The translations under genes and the position numbers were made by a program. Below the pieces are notes generated by a model. It was not told where the DNA came from, ran no database searches, and saw only the letters and a list, made by a program, of their open reading frames with translations. From positions 1 through 49,266 of the forward strand of contig NZ_CP032758.1 in the NCBI RefSeq assembly GCF_003641185.1: a stretch of 49,266 bases of DNA, written 5' to 3'. Numbering within the stretch: the stretch's first letter is position 1; each line of letters begins with the position of its first letter. The DNA comes from Lactiplantibacillus pentosus. Lineage in GTDB: Bacteria; Bacillota; Bacilli; Lactobacillales; Lactobacillaceae. Shown here piece after piece: positions 9,114-16,199 of the stretch.

Positions 9114-9386
9114 TTGAATGTTTATCATGCGCTGAAAATGATTCAGATCGAGCACCAGCCCCTCAATCATCGCCAGGTCGTGATCACCGATGAAAACGGC
9201 AAGCCGCTTTCGCAGCTGACCGATCTACTAAGTGATTGTCTCAGTAAAATCGACCTTTTCGTTGATTTGCCCAGCACCGACACGGCCAGCGATGTCAGCG
9301 ATGTCATCGATGACCTGCATTTACTGACGCCCTTGCCGAATGACGTGCTGGACGAATACCAAAAAGTCCTCGATCAGCCGATTTGA
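9114..9386 (+). CDS. Small acidic protein of unknown function, linked to the ATPase
   Basis: About 90 residues, with no family recognised. A TTG start at 9114 has a GAGGTG ribosome binding site six bases upstream. A GTG at 9105 would overlap that site. The protein is soluble and acidic with a run of Asp/Ser in the middle (DTASDVSDVIDDL) and no membrane segment or metal motif. It has the same high G+C as the ATPase gene 59 bases upstream and is closed by a strong terminator, so the two form one transferred unit. It could be a regulator or partner of the pump, but that is only inferred from position. Confidence 0.55.
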   Translation: MNVYHALKMIQIEHQPLNHRQVVITDENGKPLSQLTDLLSDCLSKIDLFVDLPSTDTASDVSDVIDDLHLLTPLPNDVLDEYQKVLDQPI

Positions 9387-9388
9387 AG

Positions 9389-9431
9389 TGCCCTACAATT
9401 GTTAGACAAGAAGTCTAACGATTGTGGGGCA
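9389..9431 (+). terminator. Intrinsic terminator closing the ATPase island
   Basis: A long stem (arms about 19 nt each; GTTAGAC/GTCTAAC next to the 5-nt loop, then ACAAT/ATTGT and CCC/GGG) ends in TTTCTT. G+C content drops immediately after it, so it also marks the island boundary. Confidence 0.7.
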
Positions 9432-9445
9432 TTTCTTGCACTAAC

Positions 9446-9889
9446 TTTTCACCAGCTGAAATTGAAACCCCAAACCGGGATTTAGTAAAACATGCTGACG
9501 AGTTTTTAACCGATCCAGAAAGTGGCTGGGAAGTCTTCTTAGAACCCGAAGCCATTCAACTGCTCAGTTTCTGGTGTCGAACACCACAACAAATGCGACG
9601 CTTTATCCGCATCATTTTGAATGCTAAAAACAACCTCGAAAAAGAACATCAAGCCTTAGGAGTCAAAATTAATTTAGGTGACGATACGCTTAAACCACTG
9701 ATAACTAAGACCTTGAGAAGATACTTTAACGTGCTCAGAAGTAACGAGAAGCATGTTAAGGACGTGGAAAACTATTTGTACGGGACCATGACGAATCTGT
9801 TCGGTATTTACTGGAATAAACTAGCTGGGGCTAAATATCGGGCGCAACACTCAGAAGAATTCAAAAATCAAGGGGTCATTTCAGATTAG
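9446..9889 (+). pseudogene. Probable 3' part of a plasmid gene (possibly a replication protein)
   Basis: An open frame continues upstream into the terminator hairpin without a credible start or ribosome binding site, so the gene seems cut at its 5' end by the island junction. The remaining 147 residues are helical (FLEPEAIQLLSFWCRTPQQM; near the end YLYGTMTNLFGIYWN). The tail is vaguely like the DnaD-type C-terminal domain of plasmid initiators. I do not recognise the family with confidence. Confidence 0.4.
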
Positions 9890-9896
9890 CTCTAAA

Positions 9897-9972
9897 ATCG
9901 TTTCTCAGCCGTTTTAGTTAACTGGCATATAAAAAATACACCAGAGCTGATTTAAAATGGCTTAGAAACGAT
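9897..9972. repeat. 20-bp inverted repeat with 36-bp spacer
   Basis: Arms 9897-9916 and 9953-9972 match at 18 of 20 positions (ATCGTTTCT...AGCC...TTTTA type). There is no T-run directly after either arm. It may be a bidirectional terminator or part of a lost replication origin, since it follows a possible rep remnant. Nothing else is seen up to 10114 except a loose direct repeat (ACGCYAATTTGGTTT, near 9990 and 10041). Confidence 0.45.
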
Positions 9973-10114
9973 AAATATAGCCAATAATAAGCGAAAAAAG
10001 ACGCTAATTGGTTTCAAAATTCTAAATTCATGTCAATAAAACGCCAATTTGGTTTAACCCTGAAATAAAATTGTCAGCAATTGAGGACGCGGAAACCTGA
10101 AAGCTTAACTTGAA

Positions 10115-10693
10115 CTAACCGAAATACTTGGTCAATAACCAGAAAATAAGGCCTGTCAGAATACCAGTCGGGATCACAGCCAGCAGATAATTCTTAATTT
10201 CATACCACGAGAACCGCTTTTTCGTGGTTTGTAACTGCTGATCCATTTGATCAGCGACTTGGGCCATGGTCTCTTGAATGGTCTGGTTCACTTGGTCGCT
10301 GAGTTGGCTGAGGCGCTGGTTGTTTTTGGCTTGTTCGGTTTGAATTTGTTTGAGCGCGGTCAGATTTTCCTGACTGATCAGGTTGGTCTGCTTTTGGAAT
10401 GCTGCGTAGGCGCTTTGTAAGGTCTGTTTTAATTGGGCCTGCGAGCTGGCGTTGCTGCTGTCTAAGTTGTTTAAGGTCGTCTGAAACTGTTGATTGACTT
10501 GTTGGGCGGTCTGTTCGATCTGATGAAGTTGTTGATCGAGGGACGTTTTGGCTGTGGCTTGCAGTTGAATCTGAGTGCCCTGGTAATTCCGGAGTTCGGC
10601 TATGGTCTGATTGAGCTGGGTCAATTGTTGGGTTAACGATTCGTTCTGGTTGCTGGTTGGTTCTTGTTTGGTTTTGTCGGCTTGCCAACTCAT
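10115..10693 (-). CDS. Coiled-coil, membrane-anchored mobilization accessory protein (MobB-like)
   Basis: 192 residues. Residues about 20-150 are Gln/Asn-rich heptad-like coiled coil (LTQQLTQLNQTIAELRN). One transmembrane helix lies at the C-terminus (LLAVIPTGILTGLIFWLL). The start at 10693 (MSWQADK) has GGAG ten bases upstream; earlier ATGs precede that site. The gene overlaps the 3' third of the relaxase gene by 443 bases in another frame. In ColE1-type plasmids MobB is likewise encoded within mobA and anchors the relaxosome to the membrane. The same role is inferred here. Confidence 0.65.
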   Translation of the reverse strand: MSWQADKTKQEPTSNQNESLTQQLTQLNQTIAELRNYQGTQIQLQATAKTSLDQQLHQIEQTAQQVNQQFQTTLNNLDSSNASSQAQLKQTLQSAYAAFQKQTNLISQENLTALKQIQTEQAKNNQRLSQLSDQVNQTIQETMAQVADQMDQQLQTTKKRFSWYEIKNYLLAVIPTGILTGLIFWLLTKYFG

Positions 10694-11420
10694 TAAAAAT
10701 CGTCTCCTTTTCATAATCAAGCCCGAGTTTGGTTCCCCGAGACTTGTAATTGGTCCCTAATAGCTGATAGGTGAGATTTTTGCCCCGTTCCCATACTTTA
10801 ACTGCCTGTTGTTTCAAGTCGTCCTGAAAGGCCTGAAAATCGCGAATCAGGGGGTTCTGCATGGTGTGATCGACGGCTTGGCGGATTTGATCTTTCCAAG
10901 TGGGCTGCTGTTTAGCCCGGAGCTTAATTTCGGCCATTGAGCGTTTCTCGTGACGGTTAGGATCGGGCCGGGTGACCATTAAGCCATTTTCCTGGCACAC
11001 TTGATCCGTGATGTGGACTAAGTGATCGCGATATTGGTGCCAATTACCGTGCATTTTTTGCCCGGTTTCCAGGTTAATCGCGCCAATGACGGCATGGACG
11101 TGTAACGAATCGGTATCGGCATGTTCATAAAGGGCCACCTGTTGATTGGGATAGGCTTTGGCATAAACTTCTTTGGCAACGGCTAAAACCGTTGTCTGAT
11201 CATGAGGATCTTGCGGATTAAATTCCAACGGGCTAAAGGCAATCCGGCTGGCATACGCTTGGGTTTTACCAGGATTGCCATAGACGGCCCGCACTTGTTT
11301 AAATTCGCTTTTAGCGTACTGAATATCTAAATTGAGGCCATCTTTTTTGATGGCTCGTTTTTCAGCGTAATTGACTAACCTAGATGCACTGGTGGAACGT
11401 TTTATGTGAGTTGTTGCCAT
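10251..11420 (-). CDS. mobA: MOBP-type relaxase
   Basis: Nicks oriT and leads the transferred strand during mobilization. 389 residues. The N-terminal relaxase domain has the likely nucleophile Tyr18 in SASRLVNYAEKRA and the metal-binding histidine motif H100-x-D102-x-D104-S-x-H107-x-H109 (EHADTDSLHVH). Both fit the Relaxase/Mobilization nuclease family (PF03432). From about residue 260 the protein is low-complexity (Ser/Thr/Gln/Pro/Arg), typical of relaxase tails and here dictated by the overlapping gene. The start overlaps the end of mobC by 19 bases, indicating translational coupling. With mobC and the palindromic region upstream it forms a complete mob module. Confidence 0.85.
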   Translation of the reverse strand: MATTHIKRSTSASRLVNYAEKRAIKKDGLNLDIQYAKSEFKQVRAVYGNPGKTQAYASRIAFSPLEFNPQDPHDQTTVLAVAKEVYAKAYPNQQVALYEHADTDSLHVHAVIGAINLETGQKMHGNWHQYRDHLVHITDQVCQENGLMVTRPDPNRHEKRSMAEIKLRAKQQPTWKDQIRQAVDHTMQNPLIRDFQAFQDDLKQQAVKVWERGKNLTYQLLGTNYKSRGTKLGLDYEKETIFNELASRQNQTRTNQQPERIVNPTIDPAQSDHSRTPELPGHSDSTASHSQNVPRSTTSSDRTDRPTSQSTVSDDLKQLRQQQRQLAGPIKTDLTKRLRSIPKADQPDQSGKSDRAQTNSNRTSQKQPAPQPTQRPSEPDHSRDHGPSR

Positions 11421-11755
11421 ACGCGTTGCACCTCGTTTTGTAAATCCTTTAATGCTTGGGGATCGATTTGACCACCTTGATTAGCATGATGGGCCAATTG
11501 ATTAAGATTACCGCCAATTTTAGCTAACTGATGAGTGATGTTCTGGGCATCTTGGGCAGCAATCTTAGGGGCAACTAAGCGCGCCCCCTGGGCCTTCTTT
11601 TTGACAAAAGCCGGCACGGACAGATTTAAAGTTTGCGCGGAACGCGCCAGCTTTAAATAGTCCGGTTCACTCACCCGAAAATTAATTTGTTTGCTAGCCT
11701 GACGATGAACCTGAGTCGTCTTTTTTGTGCTAGCCAGATTTTGTGGTTCGTTCAC
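11402..11755 (-). CDS. mobC: Relaxosome accessory protein MobC
   Basis: 117 residues. It has an N-terminal ribbon-helix-helix-like segment (KQINFRVSEPDYLKLARSAQ) and a C-terminal conserved helix IGGNLNQLAHHANQGG, which is the hallmark of the MobC family (PF05713). Such proteins bind oriT, open the strands and help the relaxase. First gene of the mob operon, directly downstream of the candidate oriT. An AGGTGTGAC ribosome binding site precedes the ATG. Confidence 0.85.
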   Translation of the reverse strand: MNEPQNLASTKKTTQVHRQASKQINFRVSEPDYLKLARSAQTLNLSVPAFVKKKAQGARLVAPKIAAQDAQNITHQLAKIGGNLNQLAHHANQGGQIDPQALKDLQNEVQRVWQQLT

Positions 11756-11784
11756 AAGTCACACCTCCGTTGCCCTGCGGCAAA

Positions 11785-11851
11785 GTTATTCGATTATCAT
11801 TAGGAGGTCATCAGCCGACGGCTGATGACCTCCTAATGATAATCGAATAAC
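11785..11851. repeat. Perfect 67-bp palindrome upstream of mobC
   Basis: Arms 11785-11817 and 11819-11851 are exactly complementary over 33 bases with a single central A. Such a structure can extrude as a cruciform or form a giant hairpin in single-stranded DNA. It sits 30 bases before the mob operon and next to the oriT-like hairpins. Confidence 0.9.
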
Positions 11852-12060
11852 AGAGGATTGGCAAGCAACCCGCATGCTAGCCACAAGACTACGTTTGTGG
11901 CAGCTGCGGTGCTTGCAAGGGGGACAGCTAACGCTCCCCCTTGACCCCCAAGTTCGCTGTGCAATGCCAAAATGGTTAGCCGATTGGCTAGCCACTTTTT
12001 GGCAAAGCTTCGCGTTTTTACTCAAAATTGCTATCGGAATTTGAGTAAAAAAGTCTTCCA
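11852..12060. other. Candidate oriT region
   Basis: Several hairpins follow each other: GCCACAA/TTGTGGC near 11880-11902; AAGGGGG/CCCCCTT around a 12-nt loop near 11917-11942; a 17-bp imperfect stem at 11967-12004; and TTTTTACTCAAA/TTTGAGTAAAAA at about 12016-12053. No coding frame is plausible. Inverted repeats just upstream of mobC-mobA are the usual position and form of oriT. The nic site cannot be fixed by eye. Confidence 0.5.
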
Positions 12061-12170
12061 GACAGGGGCGGTCGGCCGAATGATTTTGCATCATGAGCAT
12101 GCCTTCAGCAGGAGCCTTTCAGGCGGAGTTTTGCGCAAACGGCGCAAGCTAATTTAGCTTGATCAAAAAA

Positions 12171-12197
12171 GCAGCAGTTGATTAAATCAACTGCTGC
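12171..12197 (-). terminator. Terminator of the higBA operon
   Basis: Two 13-bp perfect arms (GCAGCAGTTGATT and complement) separated by one base, followed on the minus strand by TTTTTT. Confidence 0.75.
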
Positions 12198-12221
12198 CAA
12201 ATACCTCTTTAAAGGTCTAAC

Positions 12222-12491
12222 TTATTGAGTAAATTCAATTTTAATTGTTTTACCCATAGCATGGGCAATTTCAGCTAGTTTATCAAACGTTACATTATCG
12301 CCACGTTCGATTCTAGCAATGGTGGATTGAGGGACGTTTGCTCTTTCAGCTAAATCGGCCTGAGTTAGGCCAGCTTCTTCACGAGTATGATACAACGCTA
12401 AGGCACTGGCAGATTTTTCCTTGTCAGCATGATAAGCTTCAGCAAACTTAGGGTCTTTTAATTCCCGGGTTAAAATATCATTGATTTTCAT
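12222..12491 (-). CDS. higA: HigA-type antitoxin (XRE helix-turn-helix)
   Basis: 89 residues. The C-terminal two thirds is a Cro/C1-type helix-turn-helix (EEAGLTQADLAERANVPQS, then TIARIERGDNVTFDKLAEIA). It should neutralise the adjacent toxin and repress the operon. The ATG at 12491 overlaps the end of the toxin gene by 14 bases. Toxin-first order is characteristic of HigBA. Confidence 0.8.
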   Translation of the reverse strand: MKINDILTRELKDPKFAEAYHADKEKSASALALYHTREEAGLTQADLAERANVPQSTIARIERGDNVTFDKLAEIAHAMGKTIKIEFTQ

Positions 12492-12849
12492 TTTGACTAT
12501 CCTTCCATTCAGTTCGTAATTCAATCGCATGTTTAATTTCAGCGGGTGGTGTTTTTTGTGTCTTTTTGGTAAACCCATGGGTAATCACATATTTTGGTCC
12601 CTTAACGTGAAAGTATAATGCCCATTGAATATTACTGGATACCTTACTTCTTAATTCATATAAATTTTTAGCTGATTCTATCTTTTTAACCCAAGTCATG
12701 CGTTGAGCGACTAGTAAACCTTGATCCTGCGTATCTGTAATCACTTGCAGTAATTTAGCGCGATCTTTAATTGGCAGTTGCTGTAACCATTCATCGAATT
12801 CATCATGACCATTGGGACGTTTGTAAGTTTCAAATTCTGGCTTTTCCAT
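12478..12849 (-). CDS. higB: HigB/RelE-superfamily toxin
   Basis: 123 residues, similar to the phage-derived Gp49-like/HigB family (PF05973), with LYELRSKVSSNIQWALYF and YVITHGFTKKTQKTP, the usual core and Lys/Thr-rich region. Members are ribosome-dependent mRNA interferases. The minus-strand TATAAT (12856-12861) leaves only six bases before the ATG and there is no ribosome binding site, so the mRNA is probably leaderless. Toxin and antitoxin are translationally coupled. Confidence 0.8.
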   Translation of the reverse strand: MEKPEFETYKRPNGHDEFDEWLQQLPIKDRAKLLQVITDTQDQGLLVAQRMTWVKKIESAKNLYELRSKVSSNIQWALYFHVKGPKYVITHGFTKKTQKTPPAEIKHAIELRTEWKDSQNENQ

Positions 12850-12855
12850 ATTTGA

Positions 12856-12883
12856 ATTATACCATATATATTATTATTTTAAA
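12856..12883 (-). promoter_or_regulatory. Promoter of higBA, predicting a leaderless transcript
   Basis: The minus strand reads TTTAAA (12878-12883), 16 bp, TATAAT (12856-12861). The expected start of transcription falls on or next to the A of the higB start codon. Confidence 0.5.
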
Positions 12884-12900
12884 GTTATACGCTATTGCAT

Positions 12901-13488
12901 TCAACCAAAATCAATTTGATCTAGCATCGTTTCAGTACTAGCCTGGTCTAAGCCTAAATAAGCTAAAGTGATTGCTTCACTGGAATGATTGAGCAAATTC
13001 ATGACCAAACCAATATTATAATTAGATTGTGTGTAGACGCGATAAGCCCCGGTTTTGCGCATCGTATGAGTACCCAGATAATTAATTCCTAACAGATCGC
13101 CAACCTTACTCATGATTTTGTAAAATTGTTTTTCTGTAATATTGCGCTCGGGGTGTTGAATGGAAGGAAAGAGCCATTCAGAGGCTAGTCTATGATCAAG
13201 TAGCCATTGACGGTACAATAAGAGCTCTGTTTGAACTGGTTTAAGATACAAGGTATTAGGCTTACCCGTTTTTCGGTCGTGAATGAACGCATTTTGTTTA
13301 ATAGAACCGTCCGGATTAAAAATATCGGTTTGTTTTAAGCGCATGACATCACTGACTCGCAACAGTGTCGCTTTACCAACTTGAAAAACTGTATAGTTAC
13401 GCCGGCCAGCTTTAAAGTTGTTGAGTAAGGTATCTTGAACCTCTTTGAGAACGTTTGAATCTTTGATGGGTAAGACAACTTGTTGCAT
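12901..13488 (-). CDS. Small tyrosine recombinase (plasmid integrase/resolvase)
   Basis: 195 residues covering only the catalytic domain. The Arg is in GKATLLRVSDV, the Lys in HDRKTGKPN, the HxxR motif in GTHTMRKTG, the second His in LNHSSEAITLAYLGLD and the Tyr nucleophile likely in the same stretch (LAYLGLD). No N-terminal arm-binding domain is present. AAGGAG precedes the ATG. It may resolve plasmid multimers or exchange cassettes. It is divergently transcribed from the Phd/YafQ pair and shares the operator-like repeats between them. A dead copy of the same gene lies at 25435-26016 beside another toxin-antitoxin pair. Confidence 0.8.
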   Translation of the reverse strand: MQQVVLPIKDSNVLKEVQDTLLNNFKAGRRNYTVFQVGKATLLRVSDVMRLKQTDIFNPDGSIKQNAFIHDRKTGKPNTLYLKPVQTELLLYRQWLLDHRLASEWLFPSIQHPERNITEKQFYKIMSKVGDLLGINYLGTHTMRKTGAYRVYTQSNYNIGLVMNLLNHSSEAITLAYLGLDQASTETMLDQIDFG

Positions 13489-13508
13489 AGTTTTAGCTCC
13501 TTAAAAAA

Positions 13509-13548
13509 TTGATTTTTAGTACAAATTAAAGTACAATATTAAGTACAA
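13509..13548 (+). promoter_or_regulatory. Promoter and phased operator repeats of the Phd/YafQ operon
   Basis: TTGATT (13509-13514), 17 bp, TACAAT (13532-13537). AGTACAA occurs three times (13519, 13530, 13542), spaced 11-12 bp so all copies lie on one face of the helix and overlap the promoter. This is the expected form of an antitoxin autorepression site. The repeats lie 31-67 bp upstream of the divergent recombinase gene and may control it too. Confidence 0.55.
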
Positions 13549-13564
13549 TGAAAGGGTGGTAAAT

Positions 13565-13843
13565 ATGACATTAGCACTAACACAGAGCGATTTTCGCGCT
13601 AACCTAAAAAAATATTTAGATCAAGTTAATGACGAAGACGAAACCGTTTATATTGCTCGTTCAAATAGTCGCGCAGTAGCCATCGTTTCACAAGAAAAAA
13701 TGGACTGGCTAGAAAGAGCATTAAAAGCTAAAGAAGGTTCGTTAGAATATGCAATTGCACGTGATCAGTTAATTAAACGCCATGTTTTACCTGACGATGA
13801 AATTGTTGAATCAGATGATGATTATTGGGGTCAGTTTAAATAA
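13565..13843 (+). CDS. Phd/YefM-family antitoxin
   Basis: 92 residues. The N-terminal Phd/YefM fold is recognised by QSDFRANLKKYLDQVNDEDE, then VYIARSNSRAVAIVSQEKMDWLE; the acidic C-terminal tail (DDEIVESDDDYW) would wrap the toxin. The ATG at 13565 follows AGGGTGG at a good distance. Its stop codon overlaps the toxin start (TAATG), so the two are coupled. Likely autorepressor at the repeats upstream. Confidence 0.8.
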   Translation: MTLALTQSDFRANLKKYLDQVNDEDETVYIARSNSRAVAIVSQEKMDWLERALKAKEGSLEYAIARDQLIKRHVLPDDEIVESDDDYWGQFK

Positions 13844-14199
13844 TGAAAAAACTAAGATTTAAACCACGTGCAACCTTTAATGCTGATCTAAAACGGTTAG
13901 CCAGTTTAGACAAATCTATTATTGATGAAGTTCGAGCAGCCATTGACCTGTTGCTTGAGCAACAACAATTACCATCAGAATTTGAAGATCATGAGCTTAA
14001 TCGGCGAATGAGCGGTTATAATGAATTTCACTTACGAGATACCCCGAAAAACAAAACACCAAGCGAAACTAACGATGTCCTGGTGGTTTATACGATTGAT
14101 AAAGATGAACTAGTCTTAATTGGCATTCGAGTCGGATCGCATGATCGTTTATTTCCTGGTCAAAATCGTTCCAAAAGGTATCGAAAAAATGACGAATAA
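13843..14199 (+). CDS. YafQ-like RelE-family toxin
   Basis: 118 residues. Family signatures are visible: LDKSIIDEVRAAIDLLL helix, the HELNRRMSGYNEFHLRD stretch and a C-terminal VLVVYTIDKDELVLIGIR, then VGSHDRLF, matching the YafQ pattern of catalytic His/Asp residues near the end. YafQ proteins cleave mRNA on the ribosome. The pairing with a Phd-type rather than RelB/DinJ-type antitoxin is a mild oddity. A strong terminator follows. Confidence 0.75.
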   Translation: MKKLRFKPRATFNADLKRLASLDKSIIDEVRAAIDLLLEQQQLPSEFEDHELNRRMSGYNEFHLRDTPKNKTPSETNDVLVVYTIDKDELVLIGIRVGSHDRLFPGQNRSKRYRKNDE

Positions 14200-14230
14200 G
14201 AGAAGTCATTTATACCATATAAAAACAAAT

Positions 14231-14270
14231 AACCCCCAACATCTACATTATAGATATTGGGGGTTATTTT
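14231..14270 (+). terminator. Terminator of the Phd/YafQ operon
   Basis: Arms AACCCCCAACATCTA and TAGATATTGGGGGTT (one mismatch) are followed by ATTTT. Nearly the same hairpin ends the YefM/YoeB operon at 24699-24737. Confidence 0.8.
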
Positions 14271-14348
14271 AACAATGATTTTGAGTGTCTATTTCGAAGA
14301 TTATAGACCCTATATATTCATAGCCCCTTTCTGTTTGGTGTTAAAGTA

Positions 14349-14596
14349 TTAGTCATCGATGTCATGCACTATCTTGTTTAGCTCCGTTTTGATGGAACTG
14401 GGAATATTTTCTAAATTGAAATGATTATATATTTCTTTATCCTTAAGCATCCTTTTTTGTGCCTTATTTAATTTACACTCATTGTTACCCACTACCCATT
14501 CATCCTTTGTACGTATAAAGGGGTTTTGCGCACTTTCCTTTAACGCGTTTTGAACATCTTCATAAGGTAAATAAAATTCAATTGTAGATTTATTTA
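14349..14596 (-). pseudogene. 3' fragment of an unrecognised gene
   Basis: About 80 codons on the minus strand, ending in DIDD and a TAA. Contains VVGNNECKLNKAQKRMLKDK and ends NIPSSIKTELNKIVHDIDD. No family recognised. The 5' end stops exactly at a leftover IS30 terminus, so the rest of the gene was removed by an IS event. Confidence 0.4.
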
Positions 14597-14612
14597 ATTT
14601 TACAATCTACCA
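14597..14612. mobile_element. Solo IS30-type terminus
   Basis: ATTTTACAATCTACCA is identical to the right tip of the IS30 element ending at 21580. No transposase sequence is attached, so it is a deletion scar. Confidence 0.5.
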
Positions 14613-14741
14613 TATAACGTCTCCATCTTTTCAAAACGACTTAATTCTACGGGCTATAAATAACTTAATTTGCCAGTGTATAACGTTTCAGATTAAGCTA
14701 CCACTAAGTTATAATAACCATATCGAAAGGAGATCAATCTA

Positions 14742-15209
14742 ATGAAATATACGAAAACCAAAGCAGTATTAAATCAACTCGTTGCCGATTTGAGCCAGAT
14801 GTCAATGATTATCCATCAGACGCATTGGTACATGCGTGGACCCAACTTTTTGAAGTTGCACCCCTTGATGGATGAGTTCATGGAAGAAATTGACAGCCAA
14901 CTCGATGTCATTTCTGAACGGCTGATTGCGCTTGATGGCAGTCCTTACTCGACCTTAAAAGAAATGGCCGAAAACACTAAGATTCAAGACTGGCCTGGTG
15001 AATGGGACAAAACAACCCCAGAACGCCTCGCACACTTAGTTGATGGCTATCGTTACTTGGAAGACCTTTACCAACACGGCATTGAAGTATCCGATGTTGA
15101 AAAAGACTTCAGTACCCAAGATATTTTCATTGGTCTCAAAACCGCAATTGAGAAGAAAATCTGGATGATTCAGGCAGAGCTTGGGTCGGCGCCGGAAATT
15201 GATGAATAA
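14742..15209 (+). CDS. dps: Dps-family ferritin-like protein
   Basis: 155 residues; forms a dodecameric shell that oxidises and stores iron and protects DNA from peroxide. Ferroxidase ligands are visible at the positions expected for Dps: His28 (THWY), His40 (KLHPLMDEF), Asp55 and Glu59 (LDVISERL). The length is normal for the family. AAAGGAG lies ten bases before the ATG and a TATAAT box at about 14710. No PerR- or Fur-type operator could be fixed by eye. Monocistronic, closed by a terminator. Confidence 0.9.
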   Translation: MKYTKTKAVLNQLVADLSQMSMIIHQTHWYMRGPNFLKLHPLMDEFMEEIDSQLDVISERLIALDGSPYSTLKEMAENTKIQDWPGEWDKTTPERLAHLVDGYRYLEDLYQHGIEVSDVEKDFSTQDIFIGLKTAIEKKIWMIQAELGSAPEIDE

Positions 15210-15275
15210 AATAATATTAAAAAATCGGTAGGCTTAAACATTGCTAACGCTTATATCAGTGCTGCTATTTAATTA

Positions 15276-15312
15276 AAATGCGACATCCCAACAACGGGGT
15301 GGCGCATTTTTG
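15276..15312 (+). terminator. Terminator after dps
   Basis: AAATGCG-CA-CCC pairs with GGG-TG-CGCATTT around a short loop and runs into TTTTTG. Confidence 0.7.
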
Positions 15313-15348
15313 TTTGCAATGCGGTGACAAATAGGCCGGAAACAAAAT

Positions 15349-15437
15349 AAGTGAGTGATAACTCATTTTAATGTTGACAAACCGAGATGTACTGATTATA
15401 CTAAGGCCATTAAGTGAGTGAGTATACACTCGTTTTG
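15349..15437 (+). promoter_or_regulatory. Promoter and two operators of the ABC exporter operon
   Basis: A near-consensus promoter (TTGACA 15374-15379, 17 bp, TATACT 15397-15402) is bracketed by two copies of AAGTGAGTGA...ACTC(A/G)TTTT (about 15349-15370 and 15411-15436). The second contains a near-palindrome around GAGTATACACTC. These are probably the binding sites of the TetR protein encoded at the end of the operon. Confidence 0.65.
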
Positions 15438-15455
15438 AGAAAGAGGGTTATTAAA

Positions 15456-16199
15456 ATGGCAACGGATTATGTCATCGCCAAGCAGGTCAGCAAGCACTTT
15501 GGTCATCAGCAAGTGCTCAATCAGATTGATTTGACACTGCCGGCTGGAATGATTTATGGCTTGATTGGGCCATCAGGAGCTGGGAAGACCACCTTGATCA
15601 AGAGTATTTTAGGGATGGAAGCTGTGGATAGTGGCACTGTTAAAGTCATGGATACGGTGATGCCCAATAGGGCGGTAATGGCACAAGTAGGGTATATGGC
15701 CCAAAGTGACGCTTTGTATGAGACACTAACGGCCCGTGAAAACCTGACCTTGTTTGGGCAATTGATGAGCGTTCCAAAAATAAAGTTAGCACAAATGATT
15801 GATTATGCAGCCGGATTAGTTGATTTAACGTCCCAATTAGACAAGCGGGTCAGTGGCTATTCGGGTGGGATGAAACGGCGCTTGTCGTTGGCAATTGCCC
15901 TGATTCAGGATCCCCAATTATTGATTTTAGATGAACCGACCGTTGGGATTGATCCAGAATTACGGCAACAAATTTGGACCGAACTAAATAAGCTCAAGGA
16001 TACCGGTAAGTCGATGCTCGTGACAACGCATGTCATGGACGAAGCAGAACGGTGTGATTATCTCATGTTGATTCGGCACGGGATTGCGCTTGCTGAGGGG
16101 ACACCCGCGGCACTGAAACAACAGTATGCAGTAGATACGATCGAACAGGTCTTTTTGAAAGCGGGGCGGATGCAAGATGCGAACGATGGCAATCGTTAG
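15456..16199 (+). CDS. ABC transporter ATP-binding protein
   Basis: 247 residues. Walker A GPSGAGKTT, Q-loop (VGYMAQ), signature SGYSGGMKRR, Walker B LLILDEPTVG and the switch His in VTTHVMDEAE are all intact. Of the DrrA/CcmA-like exporter type (drugs, lipids or bacteriocins). The ATG at 15456 with AGAGGG upstream is chosen over a GTG at 15414, which lies within the second operator. The end overlaps the permease gene, so it is translationally coupled. Confidence 0.9.
   Translation: MATDYVIAKQVSKHFGHQQVLNQIDLTLPAGMIYGLIGPSGAGKTTLIKSILGMEAVDSGTVKVMDTVMPNRAVMAQVGYMAQSDALYETLTARENLTLFGQLMSVPKIKLAQMIDYAAGLVDLTSQLDKRVSGYSGGMKRRLSLAIALIQDPQLLILDEPTVGIDPELRQQIWTELNKLKDTGKSMLVTTHVMDEAERCDYLMLIRHGIALAEGTPAALKQQYAVDTIEQVFLKAGRMQDANDGNR

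Noticed and set aside
11786..12157. Open frames on both strands across the oriT region
   Set aside because: They translate the palindrome and hairpins, lack ribosome binding sites and resemble no protein.
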